A DNA stretch of 64,000 bases from Salvator merianae (GCA_003586115.2 QVOM02000073.1:34276268-34340267); one strand, 5' to 3'. Numbered from the stretch's first letter, positions 11,206-22,431 are shown. A program made the numbers and translations. Notes: generated by a model not told the origin, from the letters alone.

Positions 11206-12342
11206 TTTATCTTGGTAAAATCTTAGTGAAAGCCAAATGCATTTTGGCTAAAAATATTTGTTCCCTGAGGAACCAAAAGTTGTTTAACATCAAAAGGGCC
11301 AAACTTGAAGAGGAAATTTTTAGCTTCAGCCAATAGTTAAACATGAGATACTAAGGCTTGGATTCTACTGATAAAAGTCCCAGTTCTAATCTTATACTGA
11401 ATTCATAGCCAAAATAAAAATCTTAAAAACCGCATAGAAAGAGCAGCATGTTGCACTCATATTCTCACCCCAAGTCTAATCCACTTTTTTTTAGCCTAGA
11501 ATGTTCATAGGAGAGGGACAGTCTGGCCTGTGAACCATCTCTCAGCTGTCTCTAAGCCACCCTGGAGGTGTTGTTTTCTAAAACTGCGCACAAACAAAGG
11601 ATTATGGTTTTCCTTCACCATATAGTCCTCTTCAGGGCCTCTTCTCTCTGCATATTAATGTGGATTAGAGAGGCTCCACTCTTGGCTAGTATGCTCCATC
11701 TGCACTATACAAAGTGTTTTCCAGATCAGGAGACTCCTGCTCTAGAACACCAGTGGGCCTGATTTATCACATCCACCAGCATACTTGCTTGGAAATAATC
11801 TGGATCACAGAGACATTCAGAAGATGCACACCTCTGAGAAACCCATTTTGGCACTTTGGGGCTGAGACAGAGGCTGGGCTGTAACAGGCTATCACAATAC
11901 AGAAAGACTTGTCCCAGTCCAGAGTAATCTGTCCTTGATTTGGGATGGATTCATGATCCAAATCACCAGTTTCAGTTTTTTCAATGGTGTGTGCAGAAAG
12001 GCCTTTAGTGTTGCATTATTAAACATTTTTGAACTTGAAAAGAAGCTTTGAAGGAGGGCGGGTGTTGTGTGCATTGGAAAATTGCATTGGAAGCCTTTTC
12101 AAACCAGTCTTTGTCGTTACTCTGCCCACTATCTCTACATGGCTTTTGAATTCTTTCCCCTGAGCTAATCAAGTCCTCAGGAATTAAAGACTTAAGCATA
12201 AAGACAACTTTACTATTGCTCTATCCTGGTAAACAACTACGATATCATATTCCTGATGTTGTGCTTGTACCAACTTTGCAGTGCCATGACCGGTGATCCT
12301 AGTCCAGGCACAGGCACCTATACTTTAAGTAGCAGCAACTAA
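11206..12342. other. Mostly unrecognised; possible MITE at 11635-12004
   Basis: No exon or LINE recognised. A weak candidate element runs from 'gggcctcttctctctgcata' (11635) to 'gtgtgcagaaaggcc' (about 12004), whose ends are compatible with the GGCC-type terminal repeats. No duplication supports it. Confidence 0.35.
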
Positions 12343-13280
12343 GGCCATTTCTGCATCTGGTAAGTAAACCAGACCAAGTGGCTACCTAGTATACTTCATC
12401 CACATTGAACTAGTGTGATCCTGGTCCAGAACTGTCCCAAGAAGTGTCGATTTTGAATTAGCTGTAGAACCTGTTTGAAGAGATCGGTAATAGAGATGTG
12501 CAAAATTCAATTCACTGTTCGCATATTCAATCGAATATTTTGCATTTGTCGATATTTGCATTGAAACAAAAATGCAGTTTTTCATACTTCCAAAACTTCG
12601 ATTGAATCGAACTAGTCTTCGGCTTGAGAAAATAAAAAATTCAATTGAACATTCATGTTTTTAATATGTTTTTGCTCATGAAAAGGGTTTTTATGATGGA
12701 AAAAAATGGAATTTTTATTTGGGAAAAGTGCAAAAGAGAATGCAAAAAACCAGTTTTTCGATGTTACAACTCAATGATGAAACAAAAAAGGGTTTTCACT
12801 TCAACAGTGAAATGAACATGTGAATTTCATTCGTGCACATTCCTAGTCTATAAGCATTTAAACCATCTTGTTCCAGTCTAGTCTTTGGTGCTTCTGCACC
12901 TGGCGTAGAACAAGGAAAACTTCACAGCCCCATCTTTGAATGTTATGCAAAGTTCAAATATTATTTTTGAAGTCTCGACATGGAGGTAGGCATATTGCCT
13001 TCAAAGACTGTTCTGTTCAGGCCCGGCCTTGTGCAGCAGACATGACACACAAGTGATGGGACCTGGCCCAGTTGCTGGCAGGAGTGGGTGGTGCCTTGGG
13101 CAGGAAATCAGCTGTGTGGACTGGAACAGCTATGGTGTCTTTGCATGGCTACAAGTGTTAGTCTGGGATGGACGGCATTCCTACCCTTGTGATGTAGACA
13201 GAACCTGCTGTGCTTGGTCTGGGATAGGCTGGAACAGAATAGTTAAATCACTGCAAACAAGGTGAGTACAGAAACTGCCT
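12343..13280. mobile_element. GGCC-type hAT-like element with a nested MITE
   Basis: Starts 'ggccatttctgcatctgg' and ends 'gagtacagaaactgcc', and is homologous along its length to the element at 26453-27074. Shared landmarks include 'gaacctgtttgaa', 'cagccccatctt', 'cgacatggaggtagg' and 'gggataggctggaaca'. It is interrupted at 12491-12845 by a TAGAGATGTGCA MITE. Without it the element is about 580 bp, close to the 622 bp of its relative. No coding capacity, so presumably non-autonomous. Confidence 0.7.
12491..12845. mobile_element. TAGAGATGTGCA MITE (copy 1), 355 bp
   Basis: Begins 'tagagatgtgcaaaattc' and ends 'gaatttcattcgtgcacatt' plus 'ccta', giving inverted termini TAGAGATGTGCA / TAGGAATGTGCA. 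It sits inside the hAT-like element at 12343-13280. The 8 bases on each side ('atcggtaa' and 'gtctataa') agree at 5 of 8, and the undisrupted relative at 26.6 kb has 'gtctgcaa' there. That fits a decayed 8-bp target duplication. Interior is AT-rich with many TTCAA/TTGAA words. Confidence 0.7.
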
Positions 13281-14658
13281 AATACATGTTAGGCAAACAA
13301 ACCAGAGTGAACTGAGCAGAACTATAAATTACTCGCATACTAAATTTTCAAATAAAATTTACAAAGCATGGTAAATAGTTCCCATAGGCCACTTCAAACC
13401 TCTTGAATGAGTTGTTTAATGAAAACTTAAGTGTTGTTTTTTTTTTTCAAATAATCTCATCTCTCCTTTAGAGGCTAATTTTCTCTCCTCCTTCCCTTTC
13501 AGCCGAGAAGGAACACTTAGCAGCTAATAAGCAGAAACAAACAACAGGGAGAGAAAAGAGGCATGATTCTAGCTTCACTGTGTGCCTCAGAGGAAGTTTC
13601 TGAATAGTCAGGGTGCAGGGCTTATATGTGAGTATTTTTACCCTAATGAACACTACATATAGTCTGGCATTTAAGCCTCCATGCTTCAGTGAGCTGTGCA
13701 CAAATATACGACTGAGTGGTTGGCTTTGGGGGGTGGCCAAGGGCCTAGCCGGAACAACTCATAGAGGTTCCCGTTGAGCCACTGAAGGTTCCATGATGGG
13801 AGAAATGTGGGATATAAACATGCTGAGTGATAAGGATGGTCCAGAGATCCAAACATTTGTATCTTATAGGATGTAGTTGCTGGGAAGGCATTTGTTCTAC
13901 AGTGCCTTAGGCAGTGCTTTAGGCAGAGATAATAACGGTTTTACAAATGTGCAGCCTCCAGGACATGAGAATGTTGGGACTGTGTCTCCAAACCTTCTGC
14001 AAGGGCAGAGGGGGCAAACTGTAACACTATATTGTTACCAGTATGTAACAATATACTGTGCGGGTCTGCAGTATAGGGTTCTGCCAGAAATGCAGAATAA
14101 ACGAGGACACCATCCACATGGGTAGAAGGAAGCCTTGGTCTCTAAAATCTGATGTCTGATTTATTCCAGATAAGTTGGACAGTCATTTTATGTTCTAATG
14201 CCTATCTGCATCTGTATACAAAGCATATAGTAGCATTTAAGAAACATAAATTAGGATCAAACTAATTTGAAATAATAGCTTGGTGTTCATATGTTTTGGA
14301 TATCCAAATACGCAGATTTTTGAGGAGAGGAAACAAAAATCCCACTATGTGATGGGAGAAGGCATCATCATGCTGACAGATGGAAAATGGAAAACACTTT
14401 GTGGATCAGTTTGGTCTATCGGCCAAACAAGCAACTGGGATTTCCTGCCCAGGAAAACCCAATTTTCAAACAGAAGGTCTCAGGAACATTGTAAATATCA
14501 CAATAGCCACATTTAAAGTGACTTTTCTACACGAACATGTACTGGAAAAAAGACAAGAGGAAGAGGGACTCAAAAAAAAAGAAAAGAAGGCAGACCTGAA
14601 CCACCATTGCGTAAAAATACCCAGAGACAGAAAATTCTTAGATACTGTACGTGACTGT
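13281..14658. other. Mostly unrecognised; small inverted repeat at 14028-14055
   Basis: A perfect 11-bp inverted repeat, 'tatattgttac'/'gtaacaatata', with a 6-bp loop lies at 14028-14055. A T-run is at about 13436-13448. No gene or dated repeat recognised elsewhere. The open frames at 13877 and 14280 show no domain. Confidence 0.5.
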
Positions 14659-15013
14659 GGGCATAATCCTGCTCCTGATCCCTCCTAACTGTGGAGCACT
14701 AATTAGTGCTCCACAGCTTTGCAGGGAGCTGACAGTCAGCTCCTGGTAAAATGCATTTACCTTGGCACAGTGGTGCATGCAGTGACCGGGCCTATGCAAT
14801 CGCCTGATCACACCTGCATTCTGCATGGCACTGGCAGTCACCATGGCAGGAGCCAGATGCTTCCTGGATGCTGCCATGGTAGGAACAAGCAAAGTTACCA
14901 GCGTTCACATTGTGAAGGCCGGTAGCCTGCTGCAGGTATGTACCAGGCCATGCAATGTGGATGGTGTCCGCGCTGGTGTCCCATTCTAAAATGCTCTGCA
15001 TGCTGGAGCATTT
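14659..15013 (-). mobile_element. Multi-hairpin MITE, family C (copy 1)
   Basis: Same order of blocks as the reverse complement of 31582-32040: 'ctcctgatc', a 'gtggagcac…gtgctccac' palindrome, a 'ggagctgacagtcagctcc' hairpin, 'gcaatcgcctgatca', and 'agccagatgcttcctg'. The palindrome at 14689-14716 is perfect over 28 bp with an AATT centre. Another hairpin, 'aatgctc'/'gagcatt', is near the far end. No ORF. Ends are approximate. Confidence 0.65.
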
Positions 15014-15211
15014 GGTTGTAGAATTGTTAGCTGTTCCAGCCTATATAATGGAGTCTGGTGAGTGTGGGCCACACTGGAGAGGGCTAGAAGTAGCCCTCAT
15101 TCAGACAGCTTGTTGGGGACGAGCTAGTTGCTGGCTTCGAAGCTGGCATGGAGCCTTTGAAAGTTCCTAGCCTTCATGGTTTCTAAGAGTGCCCAGAATG
15201 GTTGACTGGAG

Positions 15212-15407
15212 CTGCATCTGCACGCAGTAAGACATAGTGTCTTAAAAGCATCTACATGCTTGTTTCTCTAATCCACATTAAAGTCCAGGAAATACATTTC
15301 TAAAGTGCATTCTTTGACCTTTGATTTGGATTAGAGGTGGGATGGCACCACATACTATGACATATAAGCCACTTCAAGCTGCCTTTTTTTATGAATGCAG
15401 ATGCAGA
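15212..15407. mobile_element. Palindromic MITE, family E
   Basis: Outer repeats 'gctgcatctgca' and 'tgcagatgcag' enclose a second pair ('agacatagtgtctta' against 'catactatgacatat') and a third ('tctaatccacattaaag' against 'ctttgatttggattaga'). The nested pairing over about 195 bp identifies a MITE-like foldback. Single copy in this window and no clear target duplication. Confidence 0.55.
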
Positions 15408-15970
15408 ATTCCAATATCAAGGACACTAATAGAAGTAATAAAGTAGAAGCCTTCTCTTAATAAAAAGGCACAGAAAACAAATTCTAGCAAAAGAAATGGA
15501 AAGATACAGTTAAAAAAAATGGGAGGAGGAGGAGAAAGAGGAAGGGGTACTCATACCTATAGCAGTGGGTACCCCTAAGAAGTCCCAGAAGTATGGCAGT
15601 CAAACACCCAGGGCACCCGCCACTGTAAAGTGCTCTGAGAAGGGTGCTGGAGGGCCTACAAGCACCCTCTGCAGCACCCTTGCTCAAAGCAGGAGAAAAT
15701 GACTCTGACCTTGGTCACTCCCACCATCACCATGTGGTCACATGGTGAGAGTGAGGGAGGGAGTGACCTTTGCCCTTGCTCTGCATAGGCTGTACACTAG
15801 CAAAGGCCCACTTCTGGGGCCTTTTGCAATACACAGAAGAATCTTCATCCATGCCTCAGGAGCAGGAGCAAGTATCCTTAGTTCAGCACACTCTATGCAG
15901 CTGAGGTATGGACACAGCCAGAGGAGGAGAAGGAAGGGAGTGTATCACTAAAGTTGTAAAGGTGAATACA
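15408..15970. other. GC-richer block, unassigned
   Basis: From about 15520 to 15950 the base composition becomes purine- and GC-rich. A short inverted repeat, 'ggtcactccc'/'gggagtgacc', lies near 15713-15770. No protein or repeat family recognised. Confidence 0.4.
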
Positions 15971-16040
15971 GTATGTGTGTGTGTGTGTATAGATAGATAT
16001 AGATATAGATACACACACACACACATATACACATACATAT
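15971..16040. repeat. Compound microsatellite forming an inverted repeat
   Basis: A (TG)n run, an ATAG/ATATAG spacer and an (AC)n run. Positions 15972-15990 are the exact reverse complement of 16009-16027 (19 nt each, 18-nt spacer), so the locus can fold back on itself. Confidence 0.95.
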
Positions 16041-17833
16041 TAGTAGCAAGAAATCAGGTAGGGAAGGTACCAGTCCTCGAAAAATGAGGAAGCCAGAGAT
16101 TTGGGTGGAAGCAGATCCCTGAGCTGGAAACTTATTGCATGCCATGGACTAGCTTTTGCTCCTTTTTGGTTTGTTAAACTGAGCTATCTCACAGGATAAT
16201 GAAATCATTGTATTCGATATTTTTCCTGCAGATATGCTAGATGTCTTTCAATATATTATTTTGGTATTTTACTCTTAGGTAAAATAAGCATCACTTACTG
16301 TCTTTTCTTCTCAGTGGTTGTATGAGTCATATTGAAGTATACACAGCTAAAGAACTTCTTAAACTTGGCTTTACATGATGAAAATCAGTAGTGCTTGAGC
16401 AGAACAAGTCTCTTTGGGACTAAGAGATGAAGGTGTAAATATACATCTTGGTTAACTGCAATAAGAAAAAAAGCTACAAGCTGTGAAACTCACTACTATT
16501 CCATATGCGATGTATCTCAGAGCTTCTTTGTGTGCAGACTCAACTGTATAATTACATCATATTCCCTGGGCCAATGTGCAGCCAAATCCAATCCAGTTCT
16601 TCATTTTTCTGGAGTGGTTCCCACCACTCCTCATCTTCTGAATCCTGCAAACTGAGGAGAAATTTTGAACAGATGTGAGTCTTGATGTGAAATATAACAA
16701 CTTCCCAGATGGTAACATTGTTTCATTTGGTATGGAGTTGATTTTACAAAATAGATGCCTACTTTGTTAGGTTGTATTTTGTCACTGTTGCCACAAGATA
16801 GAGATGGGGGAGGGAAGAAAAGAAAAGTGATTGGAAACTAGTTCAGAAACCTTAGGGGTATAAGCGCATAACTGATTGTTTGTAGATATAATTAAGCTTC
16901 TGTTCATCATTTTCAGTAATTATTTATACAGTGCTCATACATTCCGATCCATGGATTACTGCTTTACTCTGAACCGTGAAACTCAAGAAGTTACCTCTTT
17001 TTCCATTATGCCATCATCTGTCAATAATGTTCGGTTTCAGGATTTTTACATTGGCTTGGGTTTGCTTTCTTTTTATCTATTCAGGATTTCAGATATTTCA
17101 GATGAAGTCATACCTTCAGACCCATCTAAGGACTTTTAGCTCCTAGTTTGTGACCCAGACCTAAGAGGTTATCTTTGCTCAAGGAAATTGCAAAAGGATT
17201 CACATGGATGCTAACAGTGGTATTTTGACTGATGCTATTAAAATCAGATTTGAGTGTCAAAATAAATGTGTGTTATCTCAGCTGAATTAGCATTTCCAGT
17301 TTAACACATTTACTATGGATTTAAACCAAGGCAAATGGGATCGAAATTTGGTTCTGTGTAGATAAGAGCTTTTTAAAATTGCTTTAGCTAATACCTCTAT
17401 ATTGCAGTTGTATGGCCAAGTATAAAAAGACAATTTTACCTAGTATTGAACCTTTTCCAATGACTTCTAAACACAGCCACCTGAACAACAGAGGTTTTTT
17501 TTTTTTTTTCAAATTCCTTTTTTTTTAGCTGAAGAAAAAGAACGATTGTTTATCAAAGCAGTGGTGCAGATCTGCAAGGGCCTGTCTTGCAGAGGAATGA
17601 GACAGCAAGTAAACTGCATAGGATTAAGGCTTAAGAAACGAATGACAACAGAACTCATAAATATTCATACAGATAAATTATATCGAACTAAACAACCATC
17701 AGTTGCTTGATGTTCATGGAGGACAGATTTTAGCAGTATTACAAGATATCTGTGAGAAATGGGCCGTGGGCCATCTTTAGTCATTTAGCTGCATGTAGTT
17801 GATGGGTGAATACAAAAGGGAAGAGTTTGAGAG
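16041..17833. other. No recognised feature; T-runs near 17495-17525
   Basis: About 1.8 kb of AT-rich sequence. An 87-codon open frame at 16876-17139 has no domain I recognise. Two T-runs (14 and 9 nt) lie close together at 17495-17528. Nothing else supported. Confidence 0.5.
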
Positions 17834-18312
17834 AGGCCGTTTCTGCACTAGCCTTAGCTATACTGGATGAGGGAGGGGCACCCTGGGATGGGTTGTCAGT
17901 GAGCAGAATAAGGCCATCTGCATACCAGACAGCTTGTCCCATCCCTGTCACAAGTGCTGGCTTTGAAGACCTGCCTGACCCTCAAAGCCAGCACTCAGCC
18001 TTTGAAGGCAGAGAATGAACGTTCCTGGCCTTTGGAGTTTTTGACTATGGCCACTTCAGTGATACACTAACTTCCAGCACAACTTCTGGAAGTTCTTTCT
18101 GGTGCACCACTAAAACAAGGTCTGTGTTGTATTCTGGACTATGGAGCATGCTTTCCATGTGCCCTTCACAGTCTAGGATACTGACAGTGGTCCAGTTGTG
18201 GGCTTCCTTAAAGAGGTCCATGCTGGATCCAAGATAAGGGCCTGTTTTGGTGCCCTATCCCAGTCTATAGCTTTGCCCTGTTTGGACAAAGCATACTAGC
18301 AGTGGGTGAGGC
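17834..18312. mobile_element. Candidate GGCC-type hAT-like MITE
   Basis: Left end 'aggccgtttctgcactagc'. Right end, read in reverse complement, 'aggcctcacccactgctag'. The inside contains a GC-richer hairpin-prone section ('gtgctggctttgaag'…'ctcaaagccagcac'). Ends are similar but not well paired. Confidence 0.4.
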
Positions 18313-18351
18313 CTCTGTTCATCCACATTAGTGTGAAGACAGCAGAGACCT

Positions 18352-18560
18352 AGGTCATTTCCACACTTACTTTTAGTTTTCCAGTGCAGGTGGACTGCTT
18401 TTACCAGGATAAGCAATCTGTCCCAAGCTGGGACAGATTGTTCCTGGCACAGAACAAGTCCATATGGATTGGGACAGCCTGTTCCATGACAACCCCCGCA
18501 CTGCTTCCATAGCTTGTGCCAGCTTCATAGCCAGTGAAGAAAACCTCTGAATGCTCCAAA
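18352..18560 (+). mobile_element. GGCC-type hAT-like MITE, truncated
   Basis: Starts 'tcatttccacacttactt' and continues with 'gcaatctgtcccaagctggg' and 'gggacagcctgttcc', matching the element at 19287-19515 block by block. The opposite terminus is not found, so the copy is 3'-truncated or internally deleted. Confidence 0.55.
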
Positions 18561-18585
18561 AGGAATGAAAATGAGCGTATAGCAT

Positions 18586-18650
18586 AAGAAGTGTCTCACT
18601 GGATCAGACCCGTGGTCCATATAGTGTAGCAGACTGTTCATGCAGTGTCA
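18586..18650 (-). mobile_element. CR1/L3 3' end, short antisense fragment
   Basis: 'ataagaagtgtctcactgg' then 'atcagacc' and 'ggtccatatagt' is the reverse complement of the CR1/L3 terminus seen at 51.2 and 62.4 kb. It spans only about 65 bp. Confidence 0.6.
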
Positions 18651-18717
18651 CTATCAACTGCCCTTTATGATGCTAATTTTTATGTTCATTCTTTCTACAT
18701 TGTTTGCATGATTTTCT

Positions 18718-18796
18718 AAATAATCCCTAGATAAATCTTTTTTTTTTTTTTCTAACAGCGACATCCATCAGGTGAAATAATCCCTAGATAAATCTT
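18718..18796 (-). mobile_element. 35-bp retro-insertion with a perfect 22-bp TSD
   Basis: Positions 18718-18739 and 18775-18796 are identical over 22 bp ('aaataatccctagataaat' plus 'ctt'). Between them lie 12 T and the 23-nt body that reads 'ctaacagcgacatccatcag' plus 'gtg'. Read on the minus strand this is a short body followed by poly(A), flanked by a long duplication, which is the signature of target-primed reverse transcription driven by an L1-type machinery. The parent RNA is not identified. Confidence 0.85.
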
Positions 18797-19119
18797 GAAG
18801 ATAATAATGGTCCTGAAGATAATGGCAACCATCTTGGTCTTAGTCAATTTGCACTATAAATGCTTAATTTACATTACAGCTATCTGTGATATTTTACTTC
18901 TTTCCATTGGATACACAATGCTAGAACAGAACAACTTTTCTTTGTTCTGTTTTTACAGAATTGCCTTCATGTGAACCAGCCACCCAGTTGTTTAATGAAT
19001 TGGCATCCACCCTCAACTGCACTGCATAGGGAGGAAAGTTTTAGGAGGAGTCAATACTGTTGTATATTATAAACACCCTCCTTCTGAGCAATGGTCTGGA
19101 GAGGGTACCAGGTATGCAT

Positions 19120-19286
19120 TTATAGGCATTCTTGGAAGAAATTGATTATCTATGCCCAGTTCAATCTGGGTTCAGGTCTGGTTTGGGGATGGAATCCCTC
19201 TTGGTCACCTTTATGATTGACACCCCCAAGGAAAGATGTTACATGTGCTTGACAGTTGCAAATATTTGGGTTCAAAGGGAAACAAA
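19120..19286 (+). pseudogene. L2 reverse transcriptase fragment, sense
   Basis: Plus-strand reading gives 'FLEEIDYLCPVQSGFRSGLG' then 'MESLLVTFMID', matching the RT 'FLDETDYLDPFQSGFRPGFGTE' block of vertebrate L2. The same block occurs antisense at 22192-22431. Upstream sequence from about 19060 is probably part of the same copy. It is cut off by the MITE at 19287. Confidence 0.75.
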
Positions 19287-19515
19287 GGCCCTTTATGCAC
19301 TTACATGCAGTGTTCTAGGACAGGGTAGGTTGCCCCAACCTAGAACAAGCAGTCTATCCCAAGCTGGGATGAGTTGCCTCTGAAGTGGGACAGGACCATC
19401 TGCATTTGGATGGCCTGTCCCGTTCCAACCTTTGATGCTGCCTCCAGAGAGCACTCTGAGGTGGCAGCAAGGCTCTGAAGGCTGGGAACAAAAATTCCCA
19501 TCCTTTGGAGTTTGT
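19287..19515 (+). mobile_element. GGCC-type hAT-like MITE, truncated
   Basis: Begins 'ggccctttatgcacttac', followed by 'gttctaggacagggtagg'/'ccaacctagaac' (a hairpin), then 'ctatcccaagctggga' and 'ggcctgtcccgttcc'. The same blocks are at 18352-18560. The right terminus is not recognisable. It lies exactly between an L2 RT fragment and an antisense coiled-coil remnant. Confidence 0.55.
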
Positions 19516-19539
19516 GGTCTGGCCAGTTTGGGGAGGATG

Positions 19540-19735
19540 AAGCCATTTCTTGGGTTACTAAGACATTATCAGATAAGGCTTGGTAATGTTCATCCATTGC
19601 CTTAACAAGTTTTTGGAAATCTTCCTGCAACAATTTTCTTAAAGTCTCCAGCTGGAGAGAAAGTGCTTTTTCTGGTAGTTTTGATCCCTCCACTGGAGTA
19701 AGATTCTCGTCTGCATCAGCAGACTGTGCCAGCAT
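19540..19735 (-). pseudogene. Possible LINE ORF1 coiled-coil remnant
   Basis: Minus-strand frame with 'PEKALSLQLETLRKLLQEDF' then 'QKLVKAMDEHYQALSDNV', a leucine-heptad pattern. The first in-frame ATG encodes 'MLAQSADADENL'. Charged coiled coils of this kind are typical of LINE ORF1, and the upstream 300 bp (to about 20030) could be its 5' UTR. I cannot say whether it is L1 or L2, and a non-LINE origin is not excluded. Confidence 0.4.
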
Positions 19736-20030
19736 CTTCTGCCTTTTATTGCATTGTTTTTTCTCTTTATCTCTCTCATTATTTTGTAAAAAACATAAAA
19801 GTGACTGTAATAAACAAGCTGTGTTTCCAGAGGTGAGAATTTTTCCCTCCTTGGTGCAGAGTAAATGCCAATTTTCTCTCAGAAGCAGGGAGAACTCTTG
19901 GAGTCAGCATTCACTGTACACATGCATGCTTCTTGGCTGAGAAATGTCCAGTCAACAGTCAGGAGCAGGAGGAGCACAAAAGGATGGAAGGAGAGAAAAG
20001 AACTGCTGTCAGCAGACTGAAGACCCATGT

Positions 20031-20944
20031 ATGGATACAAAAACATGTACTAAGTATGCATTATGTTGCCTATGTGTGAACAAGCCCACGTTGGTCTAAG
20101 GCTTCAGAAGGAAACACGTGATCTGAGGAGCTTTAGTGTAAACAAAACCTAAGGAGGATTTTCCGCTATTCCTTAACCTCCAAGAGTGACAGCACTACCA
20201 GCAGACTTAATCTGCTAAGCCTGAAATCCAAACAGGTCTATAAATTCAGAAAATGTTCCTATAAGAAAAGACAGGAATGCAATTTATAATGATTCCTTCT
20301 TTTTCTATGTAGCCCTCCTTTGCTATTTCATATCTTACTCTGAAAACTGGAGCAGGTTTTCAGAGGGCAAAAGGGGTTTCAATGTAAATAAGGAGGCAGT
20401 CACGAGTGAGATTGTCTTATGACTGAAAGTCCTGGGTAAATGCAGGCCATGTTGTAGTCCAGAAATGAGGTATGCCACTTATTTAACATAAGAAAAGTGA
20501 CTTTCTGTGTATGTTATTTTTCAGTTCAGTACAAGTGAGGAACCAAGTGCACTGTGGTCACTTCTTAAAAATAATTTTGACTTGAGCAAAAACATAACTG
20601 CATCTGTTTGGAACACTGCTATTGAATGTTTTCTTTGCTTAATAGTCAAAGCTTAATCCTAATACATAGTCATTGATTTGCAAGCAGGCACAGTTAAGCC
20701 AAAGTAGCTGAAAGAGAGAGAAGTCAAGTATTTAAAAGCAAAGCCATAAATGAGTTAGGTATTGTGTTTATGTCCTTGAGAAAACAATTTCAGGTATGTG
20801 ATAATTTATCCTAACATAGTAGACTGTGTGAACTTTAGTGAAGGCCAGACGGTAGGTTTTCCATGTCTTTCACCAGTCCTTGCTACCTTTGACATCAACT
20901 TAGGCCATGTCTCCACTTACCCAAGAAGGTGCTCATGGGTGCAT
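20031..20944. other. No recognised feature
   Basis: About 900 bp of single-copy-looking AT-rich sequence between the coiled-coil remnant and the large L2. Nothing supported. Confidence 0.5.
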
Positions 20945-21263
20945 CTCCAACTGCTGCATTATTACAATTTTATTTATTTAAAATATTTATATGCCACTTC
21001 CCATTAAAACATAATTTCAAAGCAGTTTACACAACACAGATAATAATAAGCAACTTAAATCATAATAGTTTTATAAAAACATGATTAAAATCAAGGATGG
21101 GGGAAACGAACAAACATTCACTCTTGGAAGACATGGGTAAATAGACAGGCCTTCAATTATGCCTAAAGATCAGGAGTGTAGGTGCCCTATGAATATCAGA
21201 GGGGAGACTATTTTAGAAGGTGGGTACCACCACTGAGAAGGCCTCACTGTGGGTAGTCAATAA

Positions 21264-21625
21264 AGGTGGTTTTGCACATACCACTGTGGAATGTTTGACT
21301 ATGAACATTCCATAGTGGTATTGATGACGCAGCACAGACATCATTTGCATGGCCATAGTCCTTACCATAAGCAGGAGACCAGCGCTGATCTCCTCAGTTG
21401 ATCCTTACCATGTCAGCTGCTGGGAAGCAGCCAGCCACTGCCATGGTGACCAGCAGCGTCATGCAGCATGCAGGCACAATCATGCAATCATGCAGGTGCA
21501 GTCACCAAGCTTGGCATGGCCATGCATTTGCACCTGGAAACAGGTGCAAATGCACTTTACCGGGAGCTGACTATCAACTCCCGGTAAAGCTGTGGAGCAC
21601 TAATTTCTGCCACCACATTTTGCAA
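21264..21625 (+). mobile_element. Multi-hairpin MITE, family C (copy 2)
   Basis: Opens with 'ggtggttttgcacatacc', then a hairpin ('actgtggaatgtt'/'aacattccatagt'), 'gcctgg'-rich middle, 'gcaatcatgcaggtgcag', the hairpin 'ccgggagctgactatcaac' with 'tcccgg', and a half 'gtggagcactaattt' palindrome. The order is the same as in 31582-32040. It is inserted in the L2 3' UTR, where L2 sequence resumes at about 21640. Confidence 0.65.
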
Positions 21626-22191
21626 TATTTGCAACTTCCAGACCAGATACAAAGGCGAGCCCACATAAACTGCATTACAATAATGTAAATATAGACAACA
21701 GTAACTGTATAGTTATATCAGCCAAAGCTGGTAATAGGCGCTCATAGCCACAGAGATCACTTGGACTTCCAATGACAATGATGACTCAAGCAGCACCCCC
21801 AAACTGTGACAGGCAAATTCCCAAGAACCTAAATATGAAAACCATTCACCCATAGGATCACTGTCTTGACAGGATTCAACTTTAGTTTATTACCCCTATC
21901 CCATGCCTCACTGCATACAAACAATGGTTAAGAATATTCCCAGTCTCTCCTGACTCAAATGTAATGGAGAAATAATGCATACTGGTGACTCTTCATTCGA
22001 AAACCTCTGATGGCCTCTCCCAAGAGCTTAATGTAGATGTTAAATAGAACTGGGGATAAAATATTGCTCTGGAGGATCCTATAGCGCAGCTGCCAGGCCA
22101 CTGAGGCAGAATCACCCAACACTATTCTCTGAGATCATCCCTGCAGATAGAAACAGAAACACTTTAACACAGTGCCTCCCACTCTCATCCC

Positions 22192-22431
22192 TCATAGGCA
22201 ATCCTGGAGGATGCTGTGATCTTCGGCATAAAAAGCTGATGAATGATGAAGTAGAATCAACAGAGTCATACTCCCTATGTCTTTCTCCCCCAGCAGGTCA
22301 CCCATCAGGGCAACTAAGACTGATTCATTTCTAAATGGAGGCCTGAACCCAGACTGAAATGGGTCCAGATAATCAGTTTCATCCAAGAACACCTGTAACT
22401 GCACAGTAAAACCTTCTCCAGAATGTTGCAT
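22192..22431 (-). pseudogene. L2 reverse transcriptase remnant
   Basis: An 80-codon frame containing 'LQVFLDETDYLDPFQSGFRP' and then 'ESVLVALMGDL' and 'SMTLLILLHHSSAF'. These correspond to the early RT blocks of L2; the catalytic 'LLDLSAAFDT' is altered here to 'LLHHSSAFYA', so the aspartate is lost. An overlapping frame just upstream (22541-22314) carries 'KDVVVHPLLKKPSLKP', the RT 'VVRPLLKKPSLDP' block. Part of the antisense L2. Confidence 0.85.
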
